Counted from the first letter of the stretch, positions 1 to 8,261 are shown. The stretch: DNA of 64,000 bases from an uncultured Oscillospiraceae bacterium (GCA_949745795.1 CATKAZ010000096.1:34006-98005); one strand, 5' to 3'. Numbers and translations: made by a program. The notes: generated by a model from the sequence alone, not told the origin.

Positions 1-1149
1 CGAAGAATTACTCTGGATTATATTATTGAAGGGTATAGCCGCATGAAGCTATCAAAGCTTCGTCCTGAAATACTTAATATTCTAAGAATCGGGATTTATC
101 AGCTTAAGTTTATGGATAATATTCCTGACAGTGCGGCGGTGAATGAAAGTGTAAATATTGCCGGAAAGTTAAAGCTTGGCGGTCTTTCTGGATTTGTAAA
201 TGCGGTATTAAGAAATTTTTTACGAGACGGTAAACAGATAAAATATCCGGAAAATAATATTAAAAAATTGTCGGTTGAATATTCTGCACCGGAATGGCTT
301 GTTAATTTGCTTTTGGAAAATTATTCTGACAGTCAGACTGCTTCACTGCTTGAGAGTTCGGTTAAAAAGCCTCCCGTCACTATAAGGTTAAATAATCTTA
401 AAGGTGAAGCATCTCAAATAATTGAAAAGCTTTCGGATTTTTCTCCTGAAAGTACGGCAATTGACGGGTGTTTTAAAATCAGTTACAGCGATGTTACGAA
501 AACACAAGCCTTTAAGAACGGTTTTTTTCATGTTCAGGATATTGCTTCTCAGCTTTGCTGTATGGCATTGAATCCTAAAGAAGGAGAAACAGTACTTGAT
601 TTGTGTTCTGCCCCGGGTGGAAAAGCATTTACTCTTGCAGAGCTTATGAATGATAAAGGCAGAATATTAGCTTTTGATATCCATGCAAATAGAGTAAAAC
701 TTATTAAAAACGGTGCAGACAGACTGGGAATAAGCTGTATTGAAGCCAAAACTGGAAACGCTTCGGTTTTTGATAAGAATATTCCGATGGCAGATAAGAT
801 TTTATGTGATGTACCGTGCTCCGGTCTTGGAGTGATCAGACGCAAGCCGGAAATTAAGTATAAACACTTTGAGGAATTTGAAAGACTTCCGGAAATTCAG
901 TATAAAATATTGGAAAATGCAGTAAAATATTTAAAACCGGGCGGAGAACTGGTTTATTCAACATGTACTGTTAATCCTGTTGAAAATGATCGGGTTATTG
1001 ATAGATTTTTAATGGAAAATAAAAATTTTGAGGGAATAAAATTTCTTGAGGAATTGGGTACACCATTTGGCGATTTTAAAGTAACGCTTTTTCCGGAGAA
1101 CTTTAACAGTGATGGTTTTTTTATTTCTAAAATAAAAAGGACGGAATAA
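1..1149 (+). CDS. rsmB: 16S rRNA (cytosine-C5)-methyltransferase RsmB, 5' end cut by window edge
   Basis: NusB-like N-terminal region then SAM MTase motifs (DLCSAPGGKAFTLAE, CDVPCSGLGVIRRKPEIKY, YSTCTVNPVEN). Reading frame is open upstream of the listed ATG to base 1. Confidence 0.93.
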   Translation, partial: RRITLDYIIEGYSRMKLSKLRPEILNILRIGIYQLKFMDNIPDSAAVNESVNIAGKLKLGGLSGFVNAVLRNFLRDGKQIKYPENNIKKLSVEYSAPEWLVNLLLENYSDSQTASLLESSVKKPPVTIRLNNLKGEASQIIEKLSDFSPESTAIDGCFKISYSDVTKTQAFKNGFFHVQDIASQLCCMALNPKEGETVLDLCSAPGGKAFTLAELMNDKGRILAFDIHANRVKLIKNGADRLGISCIEAKTGNASVFDKNIPMADKILCDVPCSGLGVIRRKPEIKYKHFEEFERLPEIQYKILENAVKYLKPGGELVYSTCTVNPVENDRVIDRFLMENKNFEGIKFLEELGTPFGDFKVTLFPENFNSDGFFISKIKRTE

Positions 1150-1151
1150 AT

Positions 1152-2186
1152 TTGGAGAAAATAGATATTTTATCCTTGACTCTCACGGAACTTGAAATGG
1201 AAATGATAAATCTGGGAGAGAAAAAATTCAGGGCAAAGCAGGTTTTTCAGTGGCTGCATGTTAAGCAGATAAAGGATTTTAGTGAAATGAGTAATATTTC
1301 ATTGGAATTACGTACAAAAATCAGCGAGCATTTTTGTTTAAAATCACTAAATATGGTAAGAAGGCTTGAATCTAGTATAGATAATACTGTAAAATATCTA
1401 TATGAGCTTTCTGATGGTACGTTTGTTGAAACAGTTCTTATGGAATATAATTACGGACTGAGTATCTGTGTGTCTACCCAGGTAGGGTGCAGAATGGGCT
1501 GTAAATTTTGTGCGTCAACAATAGCAGGATTTGAAAGAAACCTTGAACCTTCTGAAATTCTTCTTCAGATTTATGAAACTCAAAGAGACTGCGGAAAGCG
1601 TATATCTGGTATTGTGCTTATGGGAATAGGGGAGCCGCTTGATAATTATAAAAACGTTGTGAAATTTTTGGAGCTTGTTTCTGCCTCCGAAGGATTCGGA
1701 CTGAGTCTCAGACATGTTACTCTTTCAACATGCGGAATAGTTCCGAAGATTCGGGAGCTTGCAGATTTACAGCTTGGACTTACACTGTCTGTTTCGCTTC
1801 ACTGTGCAGACAATGACGGCAGAAGTGAAATAATGCCTGTAAATAAATCCTATAACGTAACAGAGCTTATAGACGCTACAAAGGAATATATCAGAAAAAC
1901 CGGTCGGCGTGTTACTTATGAATACGCAGTTATTGACAATGTAAATTCGCTTAAAGGGGACGCTGAAAAGCTTGCTCACCTGATAAAGGGAATAAACTGT
2001 CATGTTAATTTAATACCGATTAATTCAGTAAAGGAAAGAAATTATAAATCAAGCCGTGAATCGGCTTTGCTGTTTCGGAAATACCTAACTGAGCTTGGAA
2101 TTAATGCAACTGTCCGCAGAACGCTGGGCAGTGATATTGATGCCGCATGCGGTCAGCTCAGGCGTGAAGCATCAAAAATAAAATAG
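1152..2186 (+). CDS. rlmN: Dual-specificity RNA methyltransferase RlmN (radical SAM), TTG start
   Basis: CRMGCKFCAST radical SAM motif, GIGEPLDNY, typical RlmN architecture, follows rsmB. Confidence 0.95.
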   Translation: MEKIDILSLTLTELEMEMINLGEKKFRAKQVFQWLHVKQIKDFSEMSNISLELRTKISEHFCLKSLNMVRRLESSIDNTVKYLYELSDGTFVETVLMEYNYGLSICVSTQVGCRMGCKFCASTIAGFERNLEPSEILLQIYETQRDCGKRISGIVLMGIGEPLDNYKNVVKFLELVSASEGFGLSLRHVTLSTCGIVPKIRELADLQLGLTLSVSLHCADNDGRSEIMPVNKSYNVTELIDATKEYIRKTGRRVTYEYAVIDNVNSLKGDAEKLAHLIKGINCHVNLIPINSVKERNYKSSRESALLFRKYLTELGINATVRRTLGSDIDAACGQLRREASKIK

Positions 2187-2206
2187 AGAATTAGAGGTGA
2201 AGGATA

Positions 2207-2932
2207 TTGAAGTATGTCAGCGCTACTGATATAGGACTTGTCAGGGAAGAAAATCAGGATATGGTAAAGGTAGAGGAATTCTATGGTAACGTACTCGCTG
2301 TTGTTTGTGACGGTATGGGCGGAGAGCGCTCAGGACAGGACGCCAGCAGAATTGCTATAAAGGAATTTTTTGAACGGTTTGATTCGGGGTATTCGCCGTA
2401 TCTTGACACTATAGGCGTGAGACAGCTTATGACAGCCTCAGTATCTGCTGCCAATTCGGTTATATATACAACAGCAAGAATGAATTACAGAAGCTTTGGT
2501 ATGGGTACTACTTGTGTTGCGGCTTATATAGATGATAAATATATTTATATTTTGAATGTAGGCGACAGCCGAGCGTACTATATTGACGAAAGCGGTTTAC
2601 ATCAGATAACATCTGATCACACATTGGTAAATCTTCTTCTAATGCAGGGTAAAATAGAACCTGATGAGGTGCATACGCATCCTAAAAGAAATATGCTTAC
2701 TAAAGCCGTAGGCGTTGAAAAGGTAATAAAGCCTGATTTTTTCCGAATGAAACGTGATGAAAAATTAACTCTTCTTTTGTGTTCTGACGGATTATCAAGC
2801 TATTGCAGTGACAACGAAATATTTAATATAATAAAATCGACTCCTTTAGAGGAAGTCACCGGTGCGCTTATTGACCTTGCACTCAGCAAGGGCGGACGGG
2901 ATAATATAACCCTTGCGGTAATAACAGACTGA
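2207..2932 (+). CDS. PP2C-family Ser/Thr phosphatase (Stp/PrpC-like)
   Basis: CDGMGGERSGQDAS, GDSRAYY, SDGLSSYCSD, GGRDNITL motifs; directly upstream of PASTA kinase. Confidence 0.93.
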   Translation: MKYVSATDIGLVREENQDMVKVEEFYGNVLAVVCDGMGGERSGQDASRIAIKEFFERFDSGYSPYLDTIGVRQLMTASVSAANSVIYTTARMNYRSFGMGTTCVAAYIDDKYIYILNVGDSRAYYIDESGLHQITSDHTLVNLLLMQGKIEPDEVHTHPKRNMLTKAVGVEKVIKPDFFRMKRDEKLTLLLCSDGLSSYCSDNEIFNIIKSTPLEEVTGALIDLALSKGGRDNITLAVITD

Positions 2933-2957
2933 TATAAACAGGAGTGTGGAGAATATA

Positions 2958-5123
2958 ATGGATAAGAACATTGGAAAGAAATTGGACGGACGTTATGAGA
3001 TTACAGAGCTTATCGGCGAAGGCGGAATGGCGGACGTTTATAAAGCTGTTGATATTGTAGATAACAAAATTATTGCAGTAAAGATTTTGAAAAAGGAATT
3101 TGCCGAAAGCGAAGAATTTTTAAGAAGATTCCGCAATGAATCCAAAGCAATAGCTGTTTTATCTCATCCGAATATTGTAAAAATTTATGATGTGGGATTT
3201 TCGGAAAAGATACAATTTATTGTAATGGAGTATATTGACGGTATTACTCTTAAAGAATATATGGAAAACGAGCGTGTTCTTAGCTGGAAGGATGCTGTTC
3301 ATTTTGTGACACAGATTCTGAGAGCGCTTCAGCATGCTCATGAAAGAGGTATTGTACACAGAGATATTAAGCCGCAGAACATAATGATGTTTACAGACGG
3401 TACTATAAAGGTCATGGATTTCGGTATTGCAAAATTTGCCAGAGAAGAGGGCAAAACCGCAACCGATCAGGCTATAGGTACTGTTCACTATATAAGTCCG
3501 GAACAGGCCAGAGGAGATATTACCGACGCTAAAAGTGATTTATATTCCGTAGGCGTTATGCTGTATGAAATGCTGACAGGTCAAAAGCCTTTTGATACTG
3601 ATAATCCGGTGTCAATTGCGGTAATGCATATGCATAATATTGCCGAACTTCCAAGAAGAATTAATCCGGATATTCCAACTCCTTTGGAGGAAATTATAGT
3701 TCATGCAATGGAAAAAAATCCTGATGACAGATATCAGACAGCAATTGAAATGATGCGGGATATTGATCGTTTTAAGGCTGATCCCGATGTAAAATTCGGT
3801 TATATTACACGCAGTCAGGAAACAGACGCCGCTACAAGATACTTTGCCGCTGTAAATGATACTCCGGAAGAAACATATAATAATGAAAAAGATCAGGGTG
3901 AAATTGATACTTATAATCATAATGATATATATGAAGATACTTATGATGAGGATTATACTGATTTTGATGAGGAGGAAAGACCTGCTAAGAAGTCTCTTTT
4001 TGTACCTATTCTTTCAGCAGTTACGGTTGTTGTAATAATGGTTGCGGTATTTTTTATCGCTACACTCGTTAAAGGCGTTTTCTCGGGTGACGGGCAAAAG
4101 AATTCTTCAGAATTTGCAATGCCGAACCTTGTCGGGATGGATTACAATCAGGCTCATGAAGCATATCCTAATCTTGATATACAGTTTGAAGCTACCGAGT
4201 GGTCTGAATTGGAAAAGGATAAAATTTTTGCACAGAATATCCCTGAGGGTGATGGTGTTAAAAAGGGTGAAGTTGTAAAAGTTAAAGTAAGCTTGGGCTC
4301 TAAAACCGTTAAAGTTCCAAACGTAAAAAATTATCATTATACTACGGCCGGAGATCTTCTGAGAGCTCAGGGACTTGAAGTTGAATTCCAATATCAGTCT
4401 AATGATGAAGTCGATGAGGAATTGGTTATTGATACTGAACCTTCTGCATTGGAAGAAGTACAGCCCGGATCTACAATACTGGTTTATGTAAGCAAGGGTT
4501 CGGAAATCGAGGAAATAGAAATGCTGGATTTTGTTGGTCAAAATATTAAGGACGCAAAGGTACAGTGCGGCGTTTGGGGACTGACCGTAAAAACTAAAAA
4601 GCAAGATTCCGGAGAAGAAGAAGGAACAATCCTGAAGCAGAGTATTGAAGAGGGCGAAAAAATTCCGGCGGATTCTACGATTATATTTACTGTAAGTACC
4701 GGAAAAGAGCCGGAGGGTGATGTTGAAATGAAGTTTTACTTCCCAAGCAGCGCTACGGGAAGATTTACCATTACCGCTTATCAGAACGGAGTGGCAATTT
4801 ATGAAAGCTTTACACTGTCGGCGGATTATTCAAAAGAAAATCTTATTACGGTACGGGGAAAAGGAAAAGACGCAACAATTACTATGGTTTTGACAAATTT
4901 GAGTAATAATCTTACCTGCGAGTTGGGACGTTACAGTATGAATTTTGAAGAAGGAACATTCTCGATAATTGACGAGGATATTGACAGAGCATTCCAGACT
5001 GTTGATGGACTATATGTAGAGCCTACGGACGCTCCGCCGGTTCAACAGCCTACAGATGCTCCGCAGGATCAGACAGATGCTCCGGTAGCGAATGATGATT
5101 CGTCCGGAGAAGGTGAAGAATAA
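2958..5123 (+). CDS. prkC: PASTA-domain Ser/Thr protein kinase (PrkC/PknB-like)
   Basis: Kinase motifs GEGGMADVYKA, HRDIKPQNIM, DFGIAK; one TM segment; three PASTA-like repeats; TDAP-rich tail. Confidence 0.94.
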   Translation: MDKNIGKKLDGRYEITELIGEGGMADVYKAVDIVDNKIIAVKILKKEFAESEEFLRRFRNESKAIAVLSHPNIVKIYDVGFSEKIQFIVMEYIDGITLKEYMENERVLSWKDAVHFVTQILRALQHAHERGIVHRDIKPQNIMMFTDGTIKVMDFGIAKFAREEGKTATDQAIGTVHYISPEQARGDITDAKSDLYSVGVMLYEMLTGQKPFDTDNPVSIAVMHMHNIAELPRRINPDIPTPLEEIIVHAMEKNPDDRYQTAIEMMRDIDRFKADPDVKFGYITRSQETDAATRYFAAVNDTPEETYNNEKDQGEIDTYNHNDIYEDTYDEDYTDFDEEERPAKKSLFVPILSAVTVVVIMVAVFFIATLVKGVFSGDGQKNSSEFAMPNLVGMDYNQAHEAYPNLDIQFEATEWSELEKDKIFAQNIPEGDGVKKGEVVKVKVSLGSKTVKVPNVKNYHYTTAGDLLRAQGLEVEFQYQSNDEVDEELVIDTEPSALEEVQPGSTILVYVSKGSEIEEIEMLDFVGQNIKDAKVQCGVWGLTVKTKKQDSGEEEGTILKQSIEEGEKIPADSTIIFTVSTGKEPEGDVEMKFYFPSSATGRFTITAYQNGVAIYESFTLSADYSKENLITVRGKGKDATITMVLTNLSNNLTCELGRYSMNFEEGTFSIIDEDIDRAFQTVDGLYVEPTDAPPVQQPTDAPQDQTDAPVANDDSSGEGEE

Positions 5124-5124
5124 C

Positions 5125-5985
5125 ATGCAGGGTATTATAGTAAAATCAATCGGAGGACTCTACTTTGCAGAGTCCTCCGACACCATATTTGAATGTAAGG
5201 CAAGAGGAGTTTTCAGAAAAAAAGGCATTGTTCCGTGCGTAGGGGACAGAGCTGAATTTGCAAACGGAGTAATAACTGAAATACTTCCGAGAAAAAATTA
5301 TATTATCAGACCTCCTCTTGCAAATCTTGATCAATTGATATTTGTGGTTTCGGTTACGGAACCGTCACCCAATCTGTTAATTCTCGATAAATTTATTGCA
5401 GTTGCGGAATATCAGAATATTGAGCCTGTGATAGTATTGACAAAGGTTGACCTTGAAGGCTATGACAATATACTTGATATATATCGTCAGGCAGGAATTA
5501 ATGTTTATATAATTGATTATAACAGTGAAAATCCCGCAGACCGGATAAGACAGCTTTTAAAGGATAAAATAAGTGCCTTTACGGGAAACAGCGGCGCAGG
5601 AAAATCAACTCTTCTCAATGAAGTGTGCGGAGATTTTAACATTCCGACAGGTGAAATAAGTCAGAAACTGGGAAGGGGCAAGCATACTACCCGACATGCT
5701 GAACTTTATAAAATGCCATGGGGCGGATATATCGCAGATACTCCCGGATTTTCAACCTTTGAAACAAATAAGTATAATATTATCAAAAAAGAAGAGCTTG
5801 CCGGATGCTTCAGAGAATTTACAAAATTTGACGGGGATTGTAAATTCCGTGACTGTTCGCATACTAAGGAAAAGGGATGCCGTATTATTGAGGCCGTAAG
5901 TAACGGTGATATACCGAAAAGCAGACATGAAAGCTATTGCTGTATGTACGAGGAAGCTAAACAAATAAAAGAATGGGAGCTGTAG
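5125..5985 (+). CDS. rsgA: Ribosome small subunit-dependent GTPase A
   Basis: Circularly permuted GTPase motifs TKVD, GNSGAGKSTLLN, DTPGFS and CxxxxCxH Zn site; follows prkC. ATG at 5125 chosen over 5092. Confidence 0.94.
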   Translation: MQGIIVKSIGGLYFAESSDTIFECKARGVFRKKGIVPCVGDRAEFANGVITEILPRKNYIIRPPLANLDQLIFVVSVTEPSPNLLILDKFIAVAEYQNIEPVIVLTKVDLEGYDNILDIYRQAGINVYIIDYNSENPADRIRQLLKDKISAFTGNSGAGKSTLLNEVCGDFNIPTGEISQKLGRGKHTTRHAELYKMPWGGYIADTPGFSTFETNKYNIIKKEELAGCFREFTKFDGDCKFRDCSHTKEKGCRIIEAVSNGDIPKSRHESYCCMYEEAKQIKEWEL

Positions 5986-5988
5986 TTA

Positions 5989-6630
5989 TTGGGACAGAAT
6001 ATTAAATGCTATATTTTTGCAGGTTCGCCGGACGCCGAATGTTCCGGGGTTGAATTTGACCGGCATAGTTATGTTATCTGTGCTGACGGCGGATATGCTT
6101 TGGCCAAAAAAATGGGTATAAAGCCTGATGTAATCATCGGGGATTTTGATACTTATAAGTCGCAGCTTCCGGAAAACTGTGAAATTATACGGCATCCCGC
6201 AGAGAAAGACGATACGGATACAATGCTTGCAGTAAAGCTTGCGTTAAACAGAGGGTTTAGGCATCTGGTTATATGCGGTGCGATCGGCGGCAGACTTGAC
6301 CATACTATGGCAAACATTCAAACTTTAAGATACATTTTCAAGCACGGCGCTTACGGAGAGCTTGCCGGAGACGGAAGTTATGTTACCATGCAGGGACCGG
6401 GCGTTAAGGTATACAGCCGTATGAGCGGATATTACTTTTCAATGTTCTCATATACTGAGGAATGCACAGGTATTACTGCCACAGGATTTCAGTATCCTTT
6501 GAAAAATGCCGTACTGAAAAGCAGTTTTCCATTGGGAGTAAGCAATAAGGTTACAGGTAAATCAGGTATTGTATCACTGGAAAAAGGCATTTTATTGATA
6601 ATTTTTTCAAAAGATATGAACCAAAATTGA
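5989..6630 (+). CDS. thiN: Thiamine pyrophosphokinase, TTG start
   Basis: CADGGYA, GDFDT, DDTDTMLAVKLAL, GAIGGRLDHT motifs; conserved position after rsgA. Confidence 0.9.
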   Translation: MGQNIKCYIFAGSPDAECSGVEFDRHSYVICADGGYALAKKMGIKPDVIIGDFDTYKSQLPENCEIIRHPAEKDDTDTMLAVKLALNRGFRHLVICGAIGGRLDHTMANIQTLRYIFKHGAYGELAGDGSYVTMQGPGVKVYSRMSGYYFSMFSYTEECTGITATGFQYPLKNAVLKSSFPLGVSNKVTGKSGIVSLEKGILLIIFSKDMNQN

Positions 6631-6674
6631 AAATCCGAATATAATGGAGTATAAACTTGATTGGAGGGAATGCA

Positions 6675-6764
6675 ATGAAAATAGTTGTTATTAAAAGTCC
6701 GAAATTTTTGTCAGGTATACTTAGAGTTATTTTCAAAATTAAAAAGGAAGAACCAACAGAATAG
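6675..6764 (+). CDS. spoVM: Stage V sporulation protein SpoVM-like amphipathic peptide, 29 aa (absent from ORF track)
   Basis: Translates to MKIVVIKSPKFLSGILRVIFKIKKEEPTE, resembling B. subtilis SpoVM (MKFYTIKLPKFLGGIVRAMLGSFRKD). Preceded by TTGGAGGGA RBS; position after thiN matches Bacillus synteny. Confidence 0.88.
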   Translation: MKIVVIKSPKFLSGILRVIFKIKKEEPTE

Positions 6765-6776
6765 TAAAACATAAAA

Positions 6777-6807
6777 AAGGGACTTTTTCAATTGTGAAAA
6801 GTCCCTT
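6777..6807. terminator. Intrinsic terminator hairpin
   Basis: AAGGGACTTTTTC-aatt-GTGAAAAGTCCCTT between convergent genes. Confidence 0.75.
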
Positions 6808-6813
6808 GATTCT

Positions 6814-7026
6814 TTATTTATTTTGTTCCATTTCGTTTCTTAGATTTTTTAAATTTTGGTTGCAGTAATATAATATTTCGTGCATAAGATTTACTCCGTA
6901 AGAGAAGTTATCACCGTCAGCAGGATTTAAGTCAGTACGGTAGGCAAGTATAAATAGAATTTCTTCAACTCCTCTTGATATTCTTAGAGTATTGTCAAGC
7001 TTATTAATTACATCTAAATCGGTCAT
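6814..7026 (-). CDS. Small hypothetical protein, 70 aa
   Basis: ORF with GAAAGGAAA RBS upstream of ATG at 7026 (MTDLDVINKLDNTLRISRGVEEILF...). Confidence 0.6.
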   Translation of the reverse strand: MTDLDVINKLDNTLRISRGVEEILFILAYRTDLNPADGDNFSYGVNLMHEILYYCNQNLKNLRNEMEQNK

Positions 7027-7049
7027 ATTTAATTTCCTTTCTGTTTTTA

Positions 7050-7078
7050 TTGACAACCCACGAAAGGAATGCTATAAT
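7050..7078 (+). promoter_or_regulatory. Consensus sigma-A promoter of putative sRNA unit 1
   Basis: TTGACA (7050-7055), 17-nt spacer, TATAAT (7073-7078). Confidence 0.8.
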
Positions 7079-7084
7079 AGATTT

Positions 7085-7161
7085 AGCAGATTCCTTTCGA
7101 GGGTTTGTGTGTATAACGGTAACGCTTAACTTGCGATGTGGGGCGTTATCGTTATTTTTTT
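7085..7161 (+). ncRNA. Putative small RNA unit 1 (promoter to intrinsic terminator, no ORF)
   Basis: Starts after consensus promoter; ends at stem AACGGTAACGC/GCGTTATCGTT plus T7. Near-identical copy at 7433-7521. Confidence 0.6.
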
Positions 7162-7328
7162 ATATCAGACTTTAATTTTTCAATCCCTCTGCGAACGGCT
7201 TCGGCTTTTTCAACATTTTCCTGCTTGCAATAAGCTTTTAATGTTTCAAAGCTTTCATTGTCAAGCCTTACAGTTATTCTTTCGCTTTTAGGATTTTCAA
7301 TTTTAGGTCTGCCTGTTCGTGGACTCAT
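7152..7328 (-). CDS. Ribbon-helix-helix (CopG/Arc-like) small DNA-binding protein, 58 aa (absent from ORF track)
   Basis: Translates to MSPRTGRPKIENPKSERITVRLDNESFETLKAYCKQENVEKAEAVRRGIEKLKSDIKK; GAGGTGA RBS; consensus promoter upstream. Confidence 0.82.
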   Translation of the reverse strand: MSPRTGRPKIENPKSERITVRLDNESFETLKAYCKQENVEKAEAVRRGIEKLKSDIKK

Positions 7329-7362
7329 GTTTTCACCTCACTTTATGTCTGCCACTAAAAAC

Positions 7363-7391
7363 ATTATAAACTATGTCTGCCAAAAAGTCAA
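7363..7391 (-). promoter_or_regulatory. Promoter of RHH gene 1 with direct-repeat operator
   Basis: Minus strand TTGACT-N17-TATAAT; TGGCAGACATA repeated twice (complement at 7344-7354 and 7372-7382, 28-bp period). Confidence 0.75.
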
Positions 7392-7408
7392 TACTTTTTT
7401 AAAAAATA

Positions 7409-7438
7409 TTGACTTCTTCCCCAAAATAATGCTATAAT
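7409..7438 (+). promoter_or_regulatory. Promoter of putative sRNA unit 2
   Basis: TTGACT (7409-7414), 18-nt spacer, TATAAT (7433-7438). Confidence 0.7.
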
Positions 7439-7444
7439 AGATTT

Positions 7445-7521
7445 AGCAGATTCCTTTCGAGGGTTTGTTGTTGTAACGGTAACGCTTTGTTTTCGATTGT
7501 GGGGCGTTATCGTTATTTTTT
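7445..7521 (+). ncRNA. Putative small RNA unit 2
   Basis: Repeats unit 1 (GCTATAATAGATTTAGCAGATTCCTTTCGAGGGTTTGT...); ends in TAACGGTAACGC/GCGTTATCGTTA hairpin plus T tract. Confidence 0.6.
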
Positions 7522-7683
7522 TCCCTCAAGCAGTAAATAAATACCTTGCCTTATTGCTTCACCTTTGGTTATTCCGTGTTCTTCACAATACTTTTTTAAT
7601 TTGGCTTCTGTTTGTGCATCAAGACGAATGCTGTAGCGAATATTCTTTGGATTTTCTGCTTTAGGACGTCCTATTTGTGACAT
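7513..7683 (-). CDS. Ribbon-helix-helix small DNA-binding protein, 56 aa
   Basis: MSQIGRPKAENPKNIRYSIRLDAQTEAKLKKYCEEHGITKGEAIRQGIYLLLEGKK; internal ATG at 7683 preferred over 7821 (GAGGTG RBS, promoter TTGACT-N17-TATAAT upstream). Confidence 0.85.
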   Translation of the reverse strand: MSQIGRPKAENPKNIRYSIRLDAQTEAKLKKYCEEHGITKGEAIRQGIYLLLEGKK

Positions 7684-7744
7684 ATGACACCTCACTTTCT
7701 GCCACACTATTATTATACAGTATGCGTGACAAAAAGTCAATACT

Positions 7745-7921
7745 TTATTTTTTGTCCTGTGACATAAGTAAATGAATGCCTTGCCTAATGGCTTCTGCTT
7801 TTGTGATGTTATTTTTTTCACAGTACTCTAATAATTGCTTATGCATTTCGTCATTAAGCCTTACTTTGACGTCATTTACTTTTGGACTGTCAGTAGGTCT
7901 GCCCATTTTTTTGGAACGCAT
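7745..7921 (-). CDS. Ribbon-helix-helix small DNA-binding protein, 58 aa (absent from ORF track)
   Basis: MRSKKMGRPTDSPKVNDVKVRLNDEMHKQLLEYCEKNNITKAEAIRQGIHLLMSQDKK; AGTGAGGTGA RBS. Confidence 0.83.
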   Translation of the reverse strand: MRSKKMGRPTDSPKVNDVKVRLNDEMHKQLLEYCEKNNITKAEAIRQGIHLLMSQDKK

Positions 7922-7938
7922 ATTATCACCTCACTTTA

Positions 7939-7980
7939 GAGTTCCAAATATATTATATACTATTGAGTTCCATAAGTCAA
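7939..7980 (-). promoter_or_regulatory. Promoter of RHH gene 3 with direct-repeat operator
   Basis: Minus strand TTGACT-N17-TATAAT; TGGAACTC repeated twice (complement 7939-7946 and 7965-7972, 26-bp period). Confidence 0.75.
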
Positions 7981-8009
7981 TACTTTTTAAAAATTTTTTA
8001 TTTTACCTA

Positions 8010-8123
8010 TTGACATTTTATGGTATTAATGATATAATAAAACTACGGAAAATATTTTTTGATTTTGCCTTCCTTATAGGCGATAGTAACGCTCTGTTTA
8101 ACAGCAGGGCGTTACTGCTATTT
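8010..8123 (+). ncRNA. Putative small RNA unit 3 (promoter plus hairpin), diverged
   Basis: TTGACA (8010-8015)-N17-TATAAT (8033-8038); AGTAACGC...GCGTTACT hairpin about 70 nt downstream; no ORF. Confidence 0.45.
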
Positions 8124-8261
8124 AATTGAGTTAATATTGATTTTTATGTCTTGACATTTTTAACGGTAATGCAAATGCGTTGCCGTTTTTACTTTTATCT
8201 GCAATAATTTCTCATAATATAGAAAGCATTTTCATATAAATTTATTATATGGAGGTGTATT

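Noticed and set aside
4107-4604. 165-aa minus-strand ORF inside prkC
   Set aside because: Antisense to PASTA repeats of the kinase; no recognisable domain.
7776-8129. 117-aa plus-strand ORF across the RHH array
   Set aside because: Runs antisense through RHH gene 3 and through promoter and terminator elements; better explained by the minus-strand gene and the sRNA unit.
7050-8190. CRISPR array or insertion sequence
   Set aside because: Only two close repeat copies about 360 bp apart, with promoter/terminator structure; no spacers, transposase or terminal inverted repeats.
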